From the NCBI GenBank assembly GCA_900074885.1, contig FJUW01000061.1, positions 51,999-115,998 on the forward strand: 64,000 bases of DNA, read 5' to 3'. The position numbers were made by a program, and so were the translations under genes. Shown here piece after piece: positions 11,276 to 22,231 of this stretch (the stretch's first letter is position 1; each line of letters starts with the position of its first letter). Below the pieces are notes generated by a model. That model was not told where the DNA came from. It ran no database searches and was given only the letters and a program-made list of their open reading frames with translations. Source of the stretch: Rhynchosporium graminicola. Taxonomy: Eukaryota; Ascomycota; Leotiomycetes; Helotiales; Ploettnerulaceae.

Positions 11276-13124
11276 CACACTGTGAGTAAGTAAGTATCGA
11301 GCGTGGGGAAAATCCGGGGGTGCTTTGATCTCAGGACGGTCCGACGGTTCCTGCGAAACAAAGCAAGGAAATAAAAATGCAGAGCCAAGAGTTCACTGAT
11401 AGCCTGTTGTGTTTCACGGTATCCACGTGCTTTGTCTTTTAATAGGTTGCAAGAGAATCTGTGTGAGGAAAGGGTAATTCAAAGTCAATGTTTGAATCAT
11501 ATTATAATGTCCTTGCGATAATCAAGCGGAGTTCTGGTGAAGGAACTGGCGATAGTATTTTGGATATTTCCGCCAGGAACACAGAATTTTTTTAGATCTT
11601 GAACCTGAATTGACGGCTACTTTATTCTGTCTTAGCATCTCGAAATGCTCAGAACTTTATACAGGAACATGCGTCTCAGACCTAATCTTCATTGAGCTAT
11701 GGGGTAGTTGATCCATGAACGATAACTTGAATCCGGGGAAAGGTCAAAATAACCCTAAGACTATTGGCAGAGTTGCAGATCGGTCTCGAGACCATCTGAT
11801 ATATTGCTTCGTTTCTACATAGTCGGCTAAAATTCAAACATTTCATCTGTTAGTCATAGACTATGTATTGTCTGTATGTAGGTTAGAAGATAACGAAAAT
11901 CTGGGGAACTTGTTGTTCTCGAAGCAGGAAGTTTCATATAAGATACATTTCGGGAACATTTCCAGAAGGAGACAAGATTTGTTGAGTGTGTTGTTAGTCG
12001 CGTGCTTGTCAGTGTTTCGATTTCGGAATTTGAGGCTCTGACGGTGTGATGAGATGTATTCAGGTATGAACTAATTAAATTGTCGGAAGCTCAGAAATTT
12101 CCCTTTTTGATCGTCTGCGATAAATCGCTCCTGACCTTTCTCTCTCAGTGTCTTCTTCCCCTTCTCCCTCTAAGACCCAAAAGCTCATCGGCTACAGTCA
12201 TAGCTAATGTCGTCTGTCCATTCCGGCAAATTTTCAAACATTGAAAATTTATTTACACTCCACCAAAACAACTAATCTCGTCCTTTGAGGCACTTGATCA
12301 AGCATCCACGACCAAGCTCATGTCTACGGCTCGGCGCTGTGGTGATTCCATGCATTTCTGTCTGACGGGATCATCACGTCTCCGTTGCGTCCGGTCCATA
12401 CAATCTCCTCTGAAGGGACACATAAATACTACTCCCTCCCGGATACAAAGGGCATTTGTAGGCAAGCGTACTTGTAGGTAACAAATGATGGGGTCCAACC
12501 ACTACATATCGTCCTTTGAGTTTCGAAATCCTTAATCACATACGACTGCATCAACACGAGCCTTACACCCATCCATAGGAAACAGCCTGTATCAGGCACT
12601 CATGTCACTTTACCTACCTTGATTTATGCGACCTTTCCACTCATAGAAGCTATAATCACCTTTAAAGCCGCGAGTATTCATACAATTTATACATTTAATT
12701 ATAAAAAGGCTTATTCGTATATGACTATTCCGATTCGAACGTACCCTTTCGATTTCCTTCGTAGGTGGACCTGTGGTGTAATTAATCACCTTTTGAACTT
12801 GCTTGGCGGACAAAGCGGCATGCGTGTTTATTGGTGTGATATGTGTGTGTATGTGTGCCTTGTGACCTCATGACCTTTCAATCGATTCCAATCATTCGAC
12901 TGATAACAGTCTTGATATAGGAGAGAATCTGCTAGAAACCGAGCGGGTAGGGGTCTATCTAGCCTGACTACCAAGTAGATTCTAAACAAGAGGAAACTGT
13001 ATGAAAGAAGCAAGAAGTTAAAAATTGATTGATATGCTAGAAGAGGAGATCTCTTTATATGTAGGTTTGCTAGTGCCAGCCCTTAACAACAACCTCTTTA
13101 AGAGAATACCTCCTGCCTCCATGA
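11276..13124. other. ordinary DNA, no firm gene
   Basis: CA and TG are present and composition is normal. A pyrimidine-rich stretch at about 12137-12172 looks promoter-like. A minus-strand frame at 12610-12813 (SAKQVQKVINYTTG...) has a faint resemblance to a small secreted ribonuclease exon, but it has no signal peptide and no partner exon, so I do not call it. A GT-rich microsatellite is at about 12836-12858. Confidence 0.35.
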
Positions 13125-16104
13125 TTACTGACAAATATTGGCGGCTTGGGCGTTATCAACTAGTAACAGATTAGGTTTTTGTGCGAATGTCTCACAAGCG
13201 AAACAGGTCACTTACCTGCACACCGAAGACCACCATTACATGAGCCTGCCTTGTCGGGATTGCAGCGATCTATGGAAATGTGGTTAGTTTAGGGTATATT
13301 GAAAAGGCGTTAGGGTGAAATACCACCACGGCTTCCTCCACCTATACAGCGAGCTCCTGTCGTAGAACCTCTGTCCCCTACAAATCGTTAATAATAGGCC
13401 ACAGCTAAATCGACATACGTGAATAGCTAAATCGGCATACGCTAAAATTCTAGTAACTTGGCGTGTGCATCTAGGGGACACGCCCTCCTATACAAATTTG
13501 TACTAGAGGGCAAGGGCCATTTATGCAGGACGATAATATTCATAATTTCCTGATTACCCCTAAGGCTATGAATTGTAATTGAGGTTATTCGGAGTCGTTC
13601 TACTGCTACCACCTATATACTCTACTACTATTATAGCTTCTATTCTTATATCTTATAGCCTAGCGCGTCCTGTAGCAATTTATAGTAATATATAGACCGG
13701 TTTTACTGCAATTCAGGCCCACGCTAGAGCCTATAGCTATACTCTTCGGCAGAGAGATATTCGACTATTCCGCGCTCTATTTATATATGACCGCGCAGGT
13801 AAATACGACCCTAAAGGGAAGTAATCAGATGTCGACGCTTTAAAGAGAAGGAAGAATACTAGGTCGAAGAAGTGCGACTATCAAATGAGAGTCACTCTTA
13901 TAAAGGATAGAGCCTCAGAGCAGTAGGAAGTGAAGGTCTTAGAGGCTATATATAATCATACGGTATCTGCAGATATTATAGCGTTTCTAGCATATAGAAT
14001 TGCTTCCCTTCCGGCAGAGACGCGTATAACTATTAGCTCTCTAGCTAAGGCCGGTATGCTAAACGCTCAAATTCTATTAGCTTTATAGGAGGAGGCGCTA
14101 GGTACTAATATCTCCCTACTTTCTAAAGATATCTCTAATCTCGTACAATTAGAGCGCAAAAGAGAGCTACATGGAAAGACGCCTATTCAGTAGCTTATAG
14201 AGATATATAGCTCTAAAGGTTTTAAGTCTTTACTTATAATGATAGGAGCTTCAAGTAAACGACTTCTCCTCTTAATTCTACCCTTAAAGCGGTCCCCTAT
14301 AACGACTCTTCTTTATATACCTTATATCTATAAAACTCTGGAAATACTACTCTGATATTCTTCTCCTCGATTGTACCTATAAAATAAACCGATTTAATAT
14401 ACCTTTACTGAATATTTATAGTATTACTAGAAATAATATAGTTATTTAGCTTAGGCTAGTCTTTCTATTAGGGGAGACTGAAAACGACTATAATTAGGCT
14501 CTTCTATAACTGAGAGATCTAATAGTTCAGTATATGATTCAAGAGCTAATTTCTATTATAATAGATAGAGAATTAGCTCTAATTAAGTATATAGAAATAT
14601 TCTTTCTATCTGCTCGCTACCTCCTCTGCTAGTAGCACGTTAATATGAACGTACTTATAAAGACTAAGAAGTACTTCCCTAGGCTAGTTAAAGTCGATAG
14701 AAACTAGATACGCTACCCGCAGTTCTAAGTATTTCTGAGCTCCTGGAATATACTACTTGCTAGTATAAATAGTAAGGTATATAATAATTCCCTTGAGAAG
14801 CTACGTGCCGAGTTTCCTCTAGGTGCTATAAGCTACTATAAGAGTACCTAGCTACTTTAGAAGGAGAAACTTATAGCCTTCTGGGTAGACTAATTATACT
14901 ACTTTAGAGTTATAGTTACTAGTCTAATCGAAGGTTGCTATGCTACTTTGAAGCTATATTTATAACGTGGGCATACTGATCTAAGGGGGGTATTCCTCAA
15001 ATTATAGCTCTTTTGGACCGCTTAGTAATCCGGTATATCTTTAGCTATTGTATAACAGCTATTAAAGCCTCGCTATAGTATAAATATACCTATTCTAGCT
15101 GTAATTCTTCTATATATTCATACCCGGGCTCTCTAGAAAATCGTATAAGAAGCTAGTAAACTTCCCTCTAGAGGGCCCCCACCGAATAGCTATATATATA
15201 CTATATAGCAGGCCTTTGGACTACTATACTACTATATACTCTGGAAGCGGTAGTAAAGTAGTAGTATCCTTCTGAGCGATATTTATTACTATTAGTACTA
15301 CGATAGGCCTGAATCAGTGAATTCAGCTCCCCTAGCTCCCCTTCCTCTATTAAATCCTTTGAAGGTCAGAGGTAAAGGCAGACCGAAGGGTGCTCTTAGA
15401 GGTAGGGTAGAACCTTCAAATAAACGCCGGGACCCCTCGTTATTTGAAATCCCCTCTAGCTCTGCCCCTATATCACTTGAGCAGCTTCCTGTAGTATAAA
15501 ACAGCGTATTATCGACTGTAATAGCTATGCAGAGGCTTGAGGGCGGGTATTAAGATAGCTATAAACCTAGTACACGGAGGGAGAGAGGGTATATGTATAG
15601 CATATTATTAATCTATTACGTAGATAATATAGAAGATACTACTATAGCTAGTGAAGCTTTAATTGAGAAAGATATAATTAGGGGGGTAGAGGTATATACC
15701 CAGGATACGGAGTTTAAAGATGATTTTGATAATTTAGCATAGAGAGGGGTAGCTATTATGCAGTATATATAGTTATATATATAAATCTTAGTAGTGATAA
15801 ATGCACTCTTTATATTCAGCTCGCCTAGTTAGCGTATGTCGATTTAGCTATTCACGTATGTCGATTTAGCTGTGGCCTAATAATAATATCATCCAAATCC
15901 CTAGTGACTACCTACCTCGACACACTCCGGAACTACAATCATTGACGTTGTTACATTGAGCTAAGTCGTTAGAACAAGGCACTTTGAATTAGGTTGATAC
16001 TACTTACCACGATTGTTTCCTGCTCTAATTTCTAGGCCAGGGAGTGCAGCGGTCAAGGCACTGAGCCCGAGGACCATTACCGAAAGAAGGGCAGAAGATC
16101 GCAT
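13125..16104 (-). CDS. small secreted cysteine-containing protein, four exons, intron 1 carries a MULE transposon
   Basis: I join exons 16104-16008, 13377-13324, 13269-13216 and 13144-13125 on the minus strand. Start ATG 16104 has A at -3 and opens a clear signal peptide (MRSSALLSVMVLGLSALTAA). Intron 1 is 16007-13378 (GTAAGT...TTTGTAG). Intron 2 is 13323-13270 (54 nt, GTATTT...CATAG, with branch-like CTAAC). Intron 3 is 13215-13145 (71 nt, GTAAGT...CCAAG). Each junction is phase 1 and the frame stays open to TAA at 13127-13125, giving about 74 residues. The mature part has five Cys (ARCIGG, DRCNPDKAGSC, GGLRC, ICQ) and is Gly-rich. Its size, signal peptide and spaced cysteines fit fungal small secreted proteins of the candidate-effector or antimicrobial type, but I recognise no named family. 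Intron 1 would be only 141 nt without the transposon and one TSD copy. Exon 4 and exact acceptors are the least certain. Confidence 0.72.
13397..15877 (+). mobile_element. MULE (Mutator-like) DNA transposon with 49-bp TIRs and 8-bp TSD
   Basis: The left TIR 13397-13445 and right TIR 15829-15877 are inverted copies of 49 bp with one mismatch, beginning GGCCACAGCTAAATCGACAT. Each TIR contains two tandem copies of an AGCTAAATCGACATACG-like unit. The flanks carry a perfect 8-bp duplication TAATAATA (13389-13396 and 15878-15885). An 8-9 bp duplication is typical of Mutator-like elements, and the coding relic inside agrees. Total length is 2,481 bp. It lies inside intron 1 of the secreted-protein gene, in antisense orientation to it. 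The ends are well preserved although the coding part is broken. Confidence 0.93.
13674..15499 (+). pseudogene. MULE transposase with FAR1/WRKY-GCM1-type zinc finger, RIP-inactivated
   Basis: One plus-strand frame, interrupted mainly by TAG/TAA at Gln or Trp positions, runs most of the length. At about 13790-13960 it has the FAR1-like DNA-binding region (RALFIYDRAGKYD, SKKCDYQMRVTL, LEAIYNHTVSAD), giving the C-C-H-H pattern. The transposase core starts at about 14365 with LDCTYKINRFNIPL, the D-x-TYKTN motif of MULE transposases. It continues with LISIIIDRELALI (second acidic region) and LCQQHVNMNV. The C-terminus is basic and Ser/Pro-rich and ends at TAA 15497-15499. Mutations are milder than in the large repeat blocks because many CA and TG remain, so this copy saw less RIP or is younger. 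It cannot encode a full protein as it stands. Confidence 0.85.
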
Positions 16105-16229
16105 TGTATGTAGTTGATTGTAAGTGGGGATAAGTGGAAGATTGTAGTAAATGGAAGGTTGTAGGTGAGTGAAGAGCGTGTGGAGATGAGGTAGATTGAT
16201 GTTCTGGGAAGGTGCTCGAATGGGTAGTG

Positions 16230-16240
16230 TTATTATATAG
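16230..16240 (-). promoter_or_regulatory. possible TATA box of the secreted-protein gene
   Basis: The minus strand reads CTATATAATA about 126-136 bp upstream of the ATG at 16104, followed by a CA/CT-rich leader. The position is plausible for a fungal core promoter, but no expression evidence is available. Confidence 0.35.
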
Positions 16241-16263
16241 AAAAATGTACCGGTGTGTAGCAC

Positions 16264-18370
16264 TCGACCACTCTATAGGAGTTCTGACAAGGCAAATGAA
16301 ACAATAAGTTTATCTAGGCTAACTTGATCCCTCGCAAGAAGTAAAGTCTAATCATTAAGCACGAATAGCGAGGTTGGATTATTACCTTCGATAGACAAAG
16401 TAGGAGGTTTCAGCGAAACTCAGCCTTACTCATGGATGAAAAGGGTTGATTTATTGGATAAACGCCTTCGAAAGCTTCGACCCCGCCCCGACCCCGCCCC
16501 GAACTCTATAAAGGTTCTGGCCAGTATACTAAGTCTGGCAGAAAGGACGAGAGAAATCGTGGTGCTGAACCGGAAGAAACAAATCTCTGTCTTTTCCACG
16601 TTCATGGATAAACGTAGTACATATTGACTCGCTACTTGCCAAGTGTACTTCTGCACCTTAAAGAGATGTACTGGTGTCCTTTCGGCGGCTTGGCTCTCGG
16701 TCCTGGGCATTGTCTGACTGAAGCTTTGGATGGAGGTAACCGCACGGAGAGGTACTTCCGTAAGAAACTTAATGTAGCTCACCGCTTTCTCTCTGCCCCC
16801 GAAGTTATCAATTCACTTATGCTGTAGCGGCAAAATGGGCGATGAGCCTGAATGTATCCCAGGATACAGTACCGAGAGCACCTATCATACGATATGACAT
16901 GATTCAAACACATGGCTGATTCATTACTCCTCCGCCATAACGGAGTATAGAGACAAGAATTAACAAGCCCGGAAAAGTTACACGACGAGTAAACATACTC
17001 ATTTCAGCAGCCGTCGAAACATTATCATAAGTGAGTTATCCAGTCGGCGTTCAAAGATACTGCAGGAGGACAAAGATGAAACAGGAAACGAATCAAAATT
17101 GAGTTGCGGGCAGTTGCCTCCGCAGTTGTATCTTGCCAAGTTCGCTAAGTGTAGGTTGCGAAGTGCAGAACGATAAGCGAGCGATCGTGAAACAGCCTGT
17201 GCTCATACTTCGTACATGGCCTAAAAAACGTACCTTTGACATCTGTGCGTAAACTCATGGGAAATAGCAATCTACAACCATTATTAAATTGATTGAAAAG
17301 CAAAAGGTTCACGTGTGTATAGAATACTACTTAAATTAGTCATACTCAATATGAAATTGTTTTCTCTAAAGCTGAATTGTGTAGCGTTCTGGAGAGTCAA
17401 GGGTGCACGGACGTTGAAGGGTACATTATTTCCAGCCTGTACGAAGTAGTTTTTGGCGACGGGAACACAGCTCGAAGGCTTTAAAGGAAGCCTTGAAGGT
17501 CCTGATGGTATGGTTTACCCTCCCGAGAAGAAACAAAAGAACCTCACGAAGGTCTGCGGGGATGGGATTTCAAGGTGGTGAAGAAGGGAGTTAATCGTCG
17601 AAGTTTCCATACGAAGGGCACGCACGAATCAAGTCCTCAACACCTCAACCAGTCAGAGCTTCACTTCCCTCCAACCTTTCCTCTCCACTTTTGCAACTTT
17701 ATACATCCGTTGATTGGCAAGAGTACAAGTGATGGTTGATTGATCACTTTATTTCGTGGCCTTCTTAGGTGCTGTTAATTACGAACGTATTGATGGATAG
17801 GATGTGAGGCTGATGCGAATTGTGATTAGTTATCGCGGAATCACGGCTTTAAGCACATGATCTCGAAAACTCCAACTCTCAAAAATGAATAGAGATAGTC
17901 TTCAAAGTCCCAAAGCCAAGCAGGTGGCTAAATCTCCCCAAAAAATGGAGGTTTTCTACGGGGTAAATTGCGTTGGGTTTGTGCTACGAATCACGAATCC
18001 ATCACATTACATCAGAGTACTTTTAGAAGAGAGATTAAGAAGAAACATGGCAAGAGTAAATTGTAATCTAATAAAGCACAATTTTGATTCTTCAACTTGA
18101 TTTCAATTTCATATCGATGCGCGCTAGATGGAGTAAGTCTGTCCCTTCCTTCGTTTCATCTTCATATCATGCAGTATACCACTCCCTTCTTCTAGAGTCT
18201 CTGCAGTCTAAAGCGACAGACGCATTACAGAACTCAAGACAACACTAACACCACGTCTTGTAAGATCCCCAGTATATCGAAAGATGCGCCTTCCTTAGTT
18301 TCAGTACTAGTAGCCCTATAATATACACTAACAGCTTCTCCTATCAAATTGTTTGACATGGCTTATTTAA
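16264..18370. other. ordinary intergenic DNA, no firm gene
   Basis: Contains upstream DNA of the secreted-protein gene. A short GC-rich tandem repeat (CGACCCCGCCCC, about two copies) lies at 16479-16500. Frames at 16426-16782 (minus, 118 codons), 16436-16827 (plus) and 17885-18100 (plus) overlap or lack recognisable domains. Towards 18365-18420 the sequence passes into (AAAAT)n and TA-rich DNA and then the RIP-mutated block. Confidence 0.4.
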
Positions 18371-18485
18371 TTTCTTATATAAAATAAAATAAAATAAAGT
18401 ATATATATAAATATATATATCGATACTAAAAACACTAATACTACGAAGAATCAAATTTTTGGAATAATATTAAATAAGATCTTCG

Positions 18486-18519
18486 CCGTGCCGGCCTTTC
18501 GCAAGCTCCGGGGTCACGG
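18486..18519. other. GC-rich hairpin, candidate Helitron 3'-terminal structure
   Basis: CCGTGCCGG at 18486-18494 can pair with CCGG at 18508-18511 plus CACGG at 18515-18519, leaving a GGT bulge and a 13-nt loop. On the minus strand it lies downstream of the helicase, where Helitrons have a terminal hairpin. The expected CTRR end is not seen immediately beyond it (CTTA instead), so the link is tentative. Confidence 0.35.
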
Positions 18520-18539
18520 GACCTTACTTCGCGCAGTCG

Positions 18540-19900
18540 TTACGGGCGATAGTTAATCCGGAATAGTCGCTTACGGTAGATAATAGTAACTATGTAAATA
18601 AAAACTTACTATTGAAGATAAATTCCAATAGATAGTAATAGTAATTGAATTTGAAATAGGCTAAAGGTAATAGTATTATAAGTACGTCTCTCCTGTAGTA
18701 ATAATTATAAACCTTCTTTTTAGTGATACTATAATTATTAAGTATATATCTACTATATCGATTCTGTCGATCTATAGCCCTATAGTAATTACTAACGGAC
18801 CGTAGAATATCTATTACTACTGCTACTGCTGCTACCTCTGCTGCCGCTGCCTTAGTAGCCTAATCTTACGCTAGCGGCCTTACGGCTCCTCTACTAACCC
18901 TTACTATATAAGTTAGCCTTAGCTATCTAACGGTCCGTAACTTAGCTAACGAATACTCGTAAGGCTGCTCTTGCCCGCTCGCGCCACTACTACTATAACG
19001 CGGCTCTTCGCTCTCCCCCCTTTCCGCGCTACTAATTTATATCTAGGTCGGGTCTTCTCTAGTACTACTCGGTCCTCTAACTTAGAGGCTCGATACGTCC
19101 AGATCTATAAGTTATTCTATATTATTCCCTAACTAATTATACTCTATAATAGACTATTTCGGATATAGAGATACTAACGGATATAGCTAGATATATTAAG
19201 CTTCCGGGTTATAACTACTACTAAGGAGGTTATAGCGCTTAGATAGAGTGCGTTCGGGTCGCTAGTTTTTTTAGGTAGCTCTTACGCTAACTATTACTAT
19301 AGTAGTATAGGAGGCTATTACTCGCTCTATAAGTTATATTTCGAACCGAATTATAACTTATACTAATATTTATAGATCCGTAAGCCTTACTAGCCCTGCT
19401 GCCCCTATCGCTCCTATCGTTCCTTCCCCTGCTACTACTAGCTCTTCCTCGGGTTATACCTATAGTTATAGAAATACTTAAGTCGCTCTTAGTACTTATA
19501 ATAATAGTAAGTTATCGTGAATCTAACTGCTTTATAGCTTATAACTAATCTATAGTAGCCTGCTATGCTTTCCCTGCTAGTACTAGTCGTATCTGTCGCT
19601 CCCGCTATACCTGCCGCTAGCTTTTAGAGGCTCGGGCAGTTCTTTACGAATCGCTCGCGGATAACTTCCGCGTAAAGGCCGATTTAGAGGAAGAGAAGGA
19701 GTATAAGGATAAGGAGAGTAAGAGCTCAATTAAGCTATAAATCCTATTAAGAGTCTCTTATAGGAGTATAAATTAAATTTCTAGCTTGAAAATCCTATTA
19801 TAAGTCTCCTATAGGAGTTAATAGTAAATAGAAACCGCGTTCTGCTATATTATTAACTTCTTTAGATTTATATTTAATTTCTTATAATTATTAGACTTAT
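18540..19900. other. RIP-mutated coding-like DNA of unknown identity
   Basis: Unlike the TA-rich surroundings, this stretch keeps CpG-rich and low-complexity segments. At about 18815-18855 the plus strand reads an Ala/Thr run (ATATSAAAALVA) and the minus strand a Ser/Gly run. Around 19400-19450 the plus strand reads SPAAPIAPIVPSP. At about 19640-19735 it is open as SLADNFRVKADLEEEKEY. Either strand could have been coding. It may be a second Helitron gene, captured host sequence, or a different element. Confidence 0.35.
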
Positions 19901-21484
19901 AAATTATACTTAACTTAGCTAACGTTAACGAATATTAAGTAATACCTCTAGAAATATAATATTTATAGTCTGATATTAATTTTCTATAGGTAATAATACG
20001 CTTAACCTTTTAACTTTAGACGTTCGTGAAAGACTAATATATAGCTAACTATAGGTAAATATAAGTGTTTATAAGTCTAGCTTTATTATATGAAATAACT
20101 ATTCTTAAGACTTCTTAATAGTTATAGCGAAGTATAAATAGACTAGAAATTACTTTTATTAAAAGGTAATTCTAAGCCTATTATCTGTTCCTATTAATTT
20201 AATCCGTAGGAGTACTTATAACTATCTATTAAAGTCTCTACTTAAGATCCGAGCCTCGATATAGTACTTTCTTAGGCTTATAACTACTAATCGTATTCTA
20301 TTATAAAGGCCTTCTAATAGCGTAAGATTACGTAAAAGAAGAATAAGCGAACCGAGCTTAAGGTATAAGTATAATAGTAGTAGCGAGGGAAGATCGAATT
20401 TTTAAAGAGTCTTAGCTAAAAACTAATAAAGGTCTATCTTAATGATATCTGCGTTAGTTATATATATATCTATAGCTAAGTAAGTCCGTAACTAGCTTAG
20501 AAAGCGACTAAGAATTATTCTATTTAGCTCTATAATAGTTATATTTAGAGTTAATAAAAGATAGCGACTTATAAAGGTAGTCGGATCTATAGTAGCTCCT
20601 CTAAGAAGAGCTAGCGAATAGATAGAGTTAATAAAACTAGAAACGCTAATAGGTTAATAAATATAGTCCGGAACTATAACTGAAAGCTCTTTACGCGGAT
20701 CGTAAGGTAGATTACTAACCTAATCTATAAATTCCGAATTATAAACCCTTTCCCGGACTTATATATTAGTTCGTAAGGTAATACGATATAATCAGGGCTA
20801 GATAAATAACTTTTAAATATAAGTAATTACGATATTAGCTCGCGAACCCTGCGGTACGACTAGAAGTATCTATATAAAGTCTCTACTAAGTATTACGAGT
20901 ATACCGCTAAAGAGAATATTATCTATAGAGCTTTATAAATCGACTAATAAGCGATATATTACCTTAAAATAATATTTATATTATATTAGTATCTTGTTCT
21001 AGATAATCAGATTAACCTAATATAAGAGACTGCTAAGCGTGCTTTACTTCGTAATACTACTTATGAACTATTCTGTAAGATCGATCGGGATCTTAAATTA
21101 TAAGTATAATATATATCTATTTAGTAATAATAGGGCTATAATACCGATAGAAGCGATATAAAGGACTAACTTTTCTTCGCTATGATAATAATAGTAGAGA
21201 GTCTTATAAAGATACGTTTTATTAGATCTACTTTAGCTTTAGACGTAAAAGTGCGCTATTTGCGGTTCGATATTAATAGTAGTAACGATATTTATAAAGG
21301 CTATAAGCTAATCGCTATTAAAGTTCGCTTTTATTATTTATATTAAAGCTATGAAATCTTCGATTCGATTATCTATTATCTATTAGGAGGTATAATAATA
21401 GGCTTAATCCTACTCGTAGGAAAGTAAGCTAACGCCCGAAAGTAACTATTACTAATCTGTAAAGCTCTTAGCTAAGAGCTATAG
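19900..21484 (-). pseudogene. Helitron PIF1-type helicase domain, RIP-inactivated
   Basis: Read on the minus strand from 21484. A pre-helicase stretch gives TINIEPQIAHFYV. The Walker A region follows as KTYLYKTLYYYY (GTGKT altered by RIP), then LVLYIASIGIIALLL and FKIPIDLTE. Next come DNILFSGILVILSRDF and LVVPQGSRANIV, corresponding to the FGGxxVVLGGDFxQxLPVV motif, then YDPRKELS and LGSLILLLRN. Near 20100-20080 FAITIKKSQE corresponds to FAMTINKSQGQ. At about 20050-19990 LYISLSRTSKVKRLSVLL corresponds to QLYVALSRT. This order is diagnostic for a Helitron helicase. Gln, Trp and some Gly codons are converted to stops or Ser/Arg as expected from RIP. It is a dead copy. Confidence 0.88.
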
Positions 21485-21752
21485 TATAACGACACAAGAC
21501 TCGAGGCGGTATAAAAGTAAGAATAAACAAGTAGAGAGGCTAAGAGCGATCTTATATAGTCTACTACGAAGGAAATAAAAAGATAAGAAAGAAAGGAGAA
21601 GAGAGATAGAGTATAAGGCACCTTATATATATATACTAGTACTAGTCTGATACTATACCGAGTCGGATACTAGTTCTGCCGGGATACCTATGAACTTAGG
21701 CCTTAGTATCTATCCTTCTTCTTATATGACCTTCAGGTGAGCTATTGTCATA
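21485..21752 (-). repeat. Gypsy-A LTR, left (3' LTR)
   Basis: In element orientation it runs from TATGACAATAGC (from TGTGACGATAGC) to GTCGTTATA. It is homologous along its length to the LTRs of Gypsy-B and Gypsy-C. It contains the TA-rich promoter-like ATATATATAAGG and the motif ATAGGTATCCCGGCAGAACT that is well kept across all family LTRs. Confidence 0.9.
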
Positions 21753-22231
21753 TTACCCTCCCCCTAAGAAGAGCTTAACCCTAAGCTCGGAAGGTTATAG
21801 TTTATACTAGAAATTAGTCTTTATTATAACTATTTCCGTTGATATTCGCGTAATAAGCGCTAGCTGTTTTTTAATAGTAGTAAATTCTTTATTAAGTCTA
21901 ACTAGTTATATTACTATAATAGTACTATATTAATTATAGCTTCTAAATCAGGCAGTAAGCGGTATTTACTTTATCTATTTATAGTAAGAGTCGAGTTTAA
22001 GTAGGGCGTAAGGTATATAAAGGAAGGGGTTTATTAATATTAGAGCTTTTCCTTTTTAACTGCGATAATTACTTTAACTTATAAGTTTACTCTCCTTAGA
22101 CTGCAATATAGTTTCTAGAGTAAGTATTATTACTAACTACTATAGTAGTCTACTATAATCTTATATATTAATCGATTTAATTAACTCTTCTCTTAATATA
22201 AGTAAGTTTCCTATCTTAGTATTAAGGATAG

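Noticed and set aside
12298..12813. Two minus-strand frames (66 and 67 codons), the right one faintly like a guanyl-specific ribonuclease exon
   Set aside because: No signal peptide, no catalytic His/Glu pattern that I could place, and no splice partner. The similarity is too weak to call.
13284..13481. 65-codon minus-strand frame covering the MULE left end and exon 2 of the secreted-protein gene
   Set aside because: It is the wrong frame of exon 2 and runs through the transposon TIR. The spliced frame explains the conserved Cys and junction phases better.
16000..16263. 87-codon minus-strand frame starting at 16263
   Set aside because: The first 53 codons are 5' leader upstream of the better start at 16104, and its last two codons are intron 1 (GTAAGTAG). 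Only 16008-16104 is used.
16426..16827. Overlapping frames of 118 codons (minus) and 63-67 codons (plus)
   Set aside because: They compete for the same bases, show no domain or signal peptide, and include a low-complexity GC repeat. I cannot support any as a gene.
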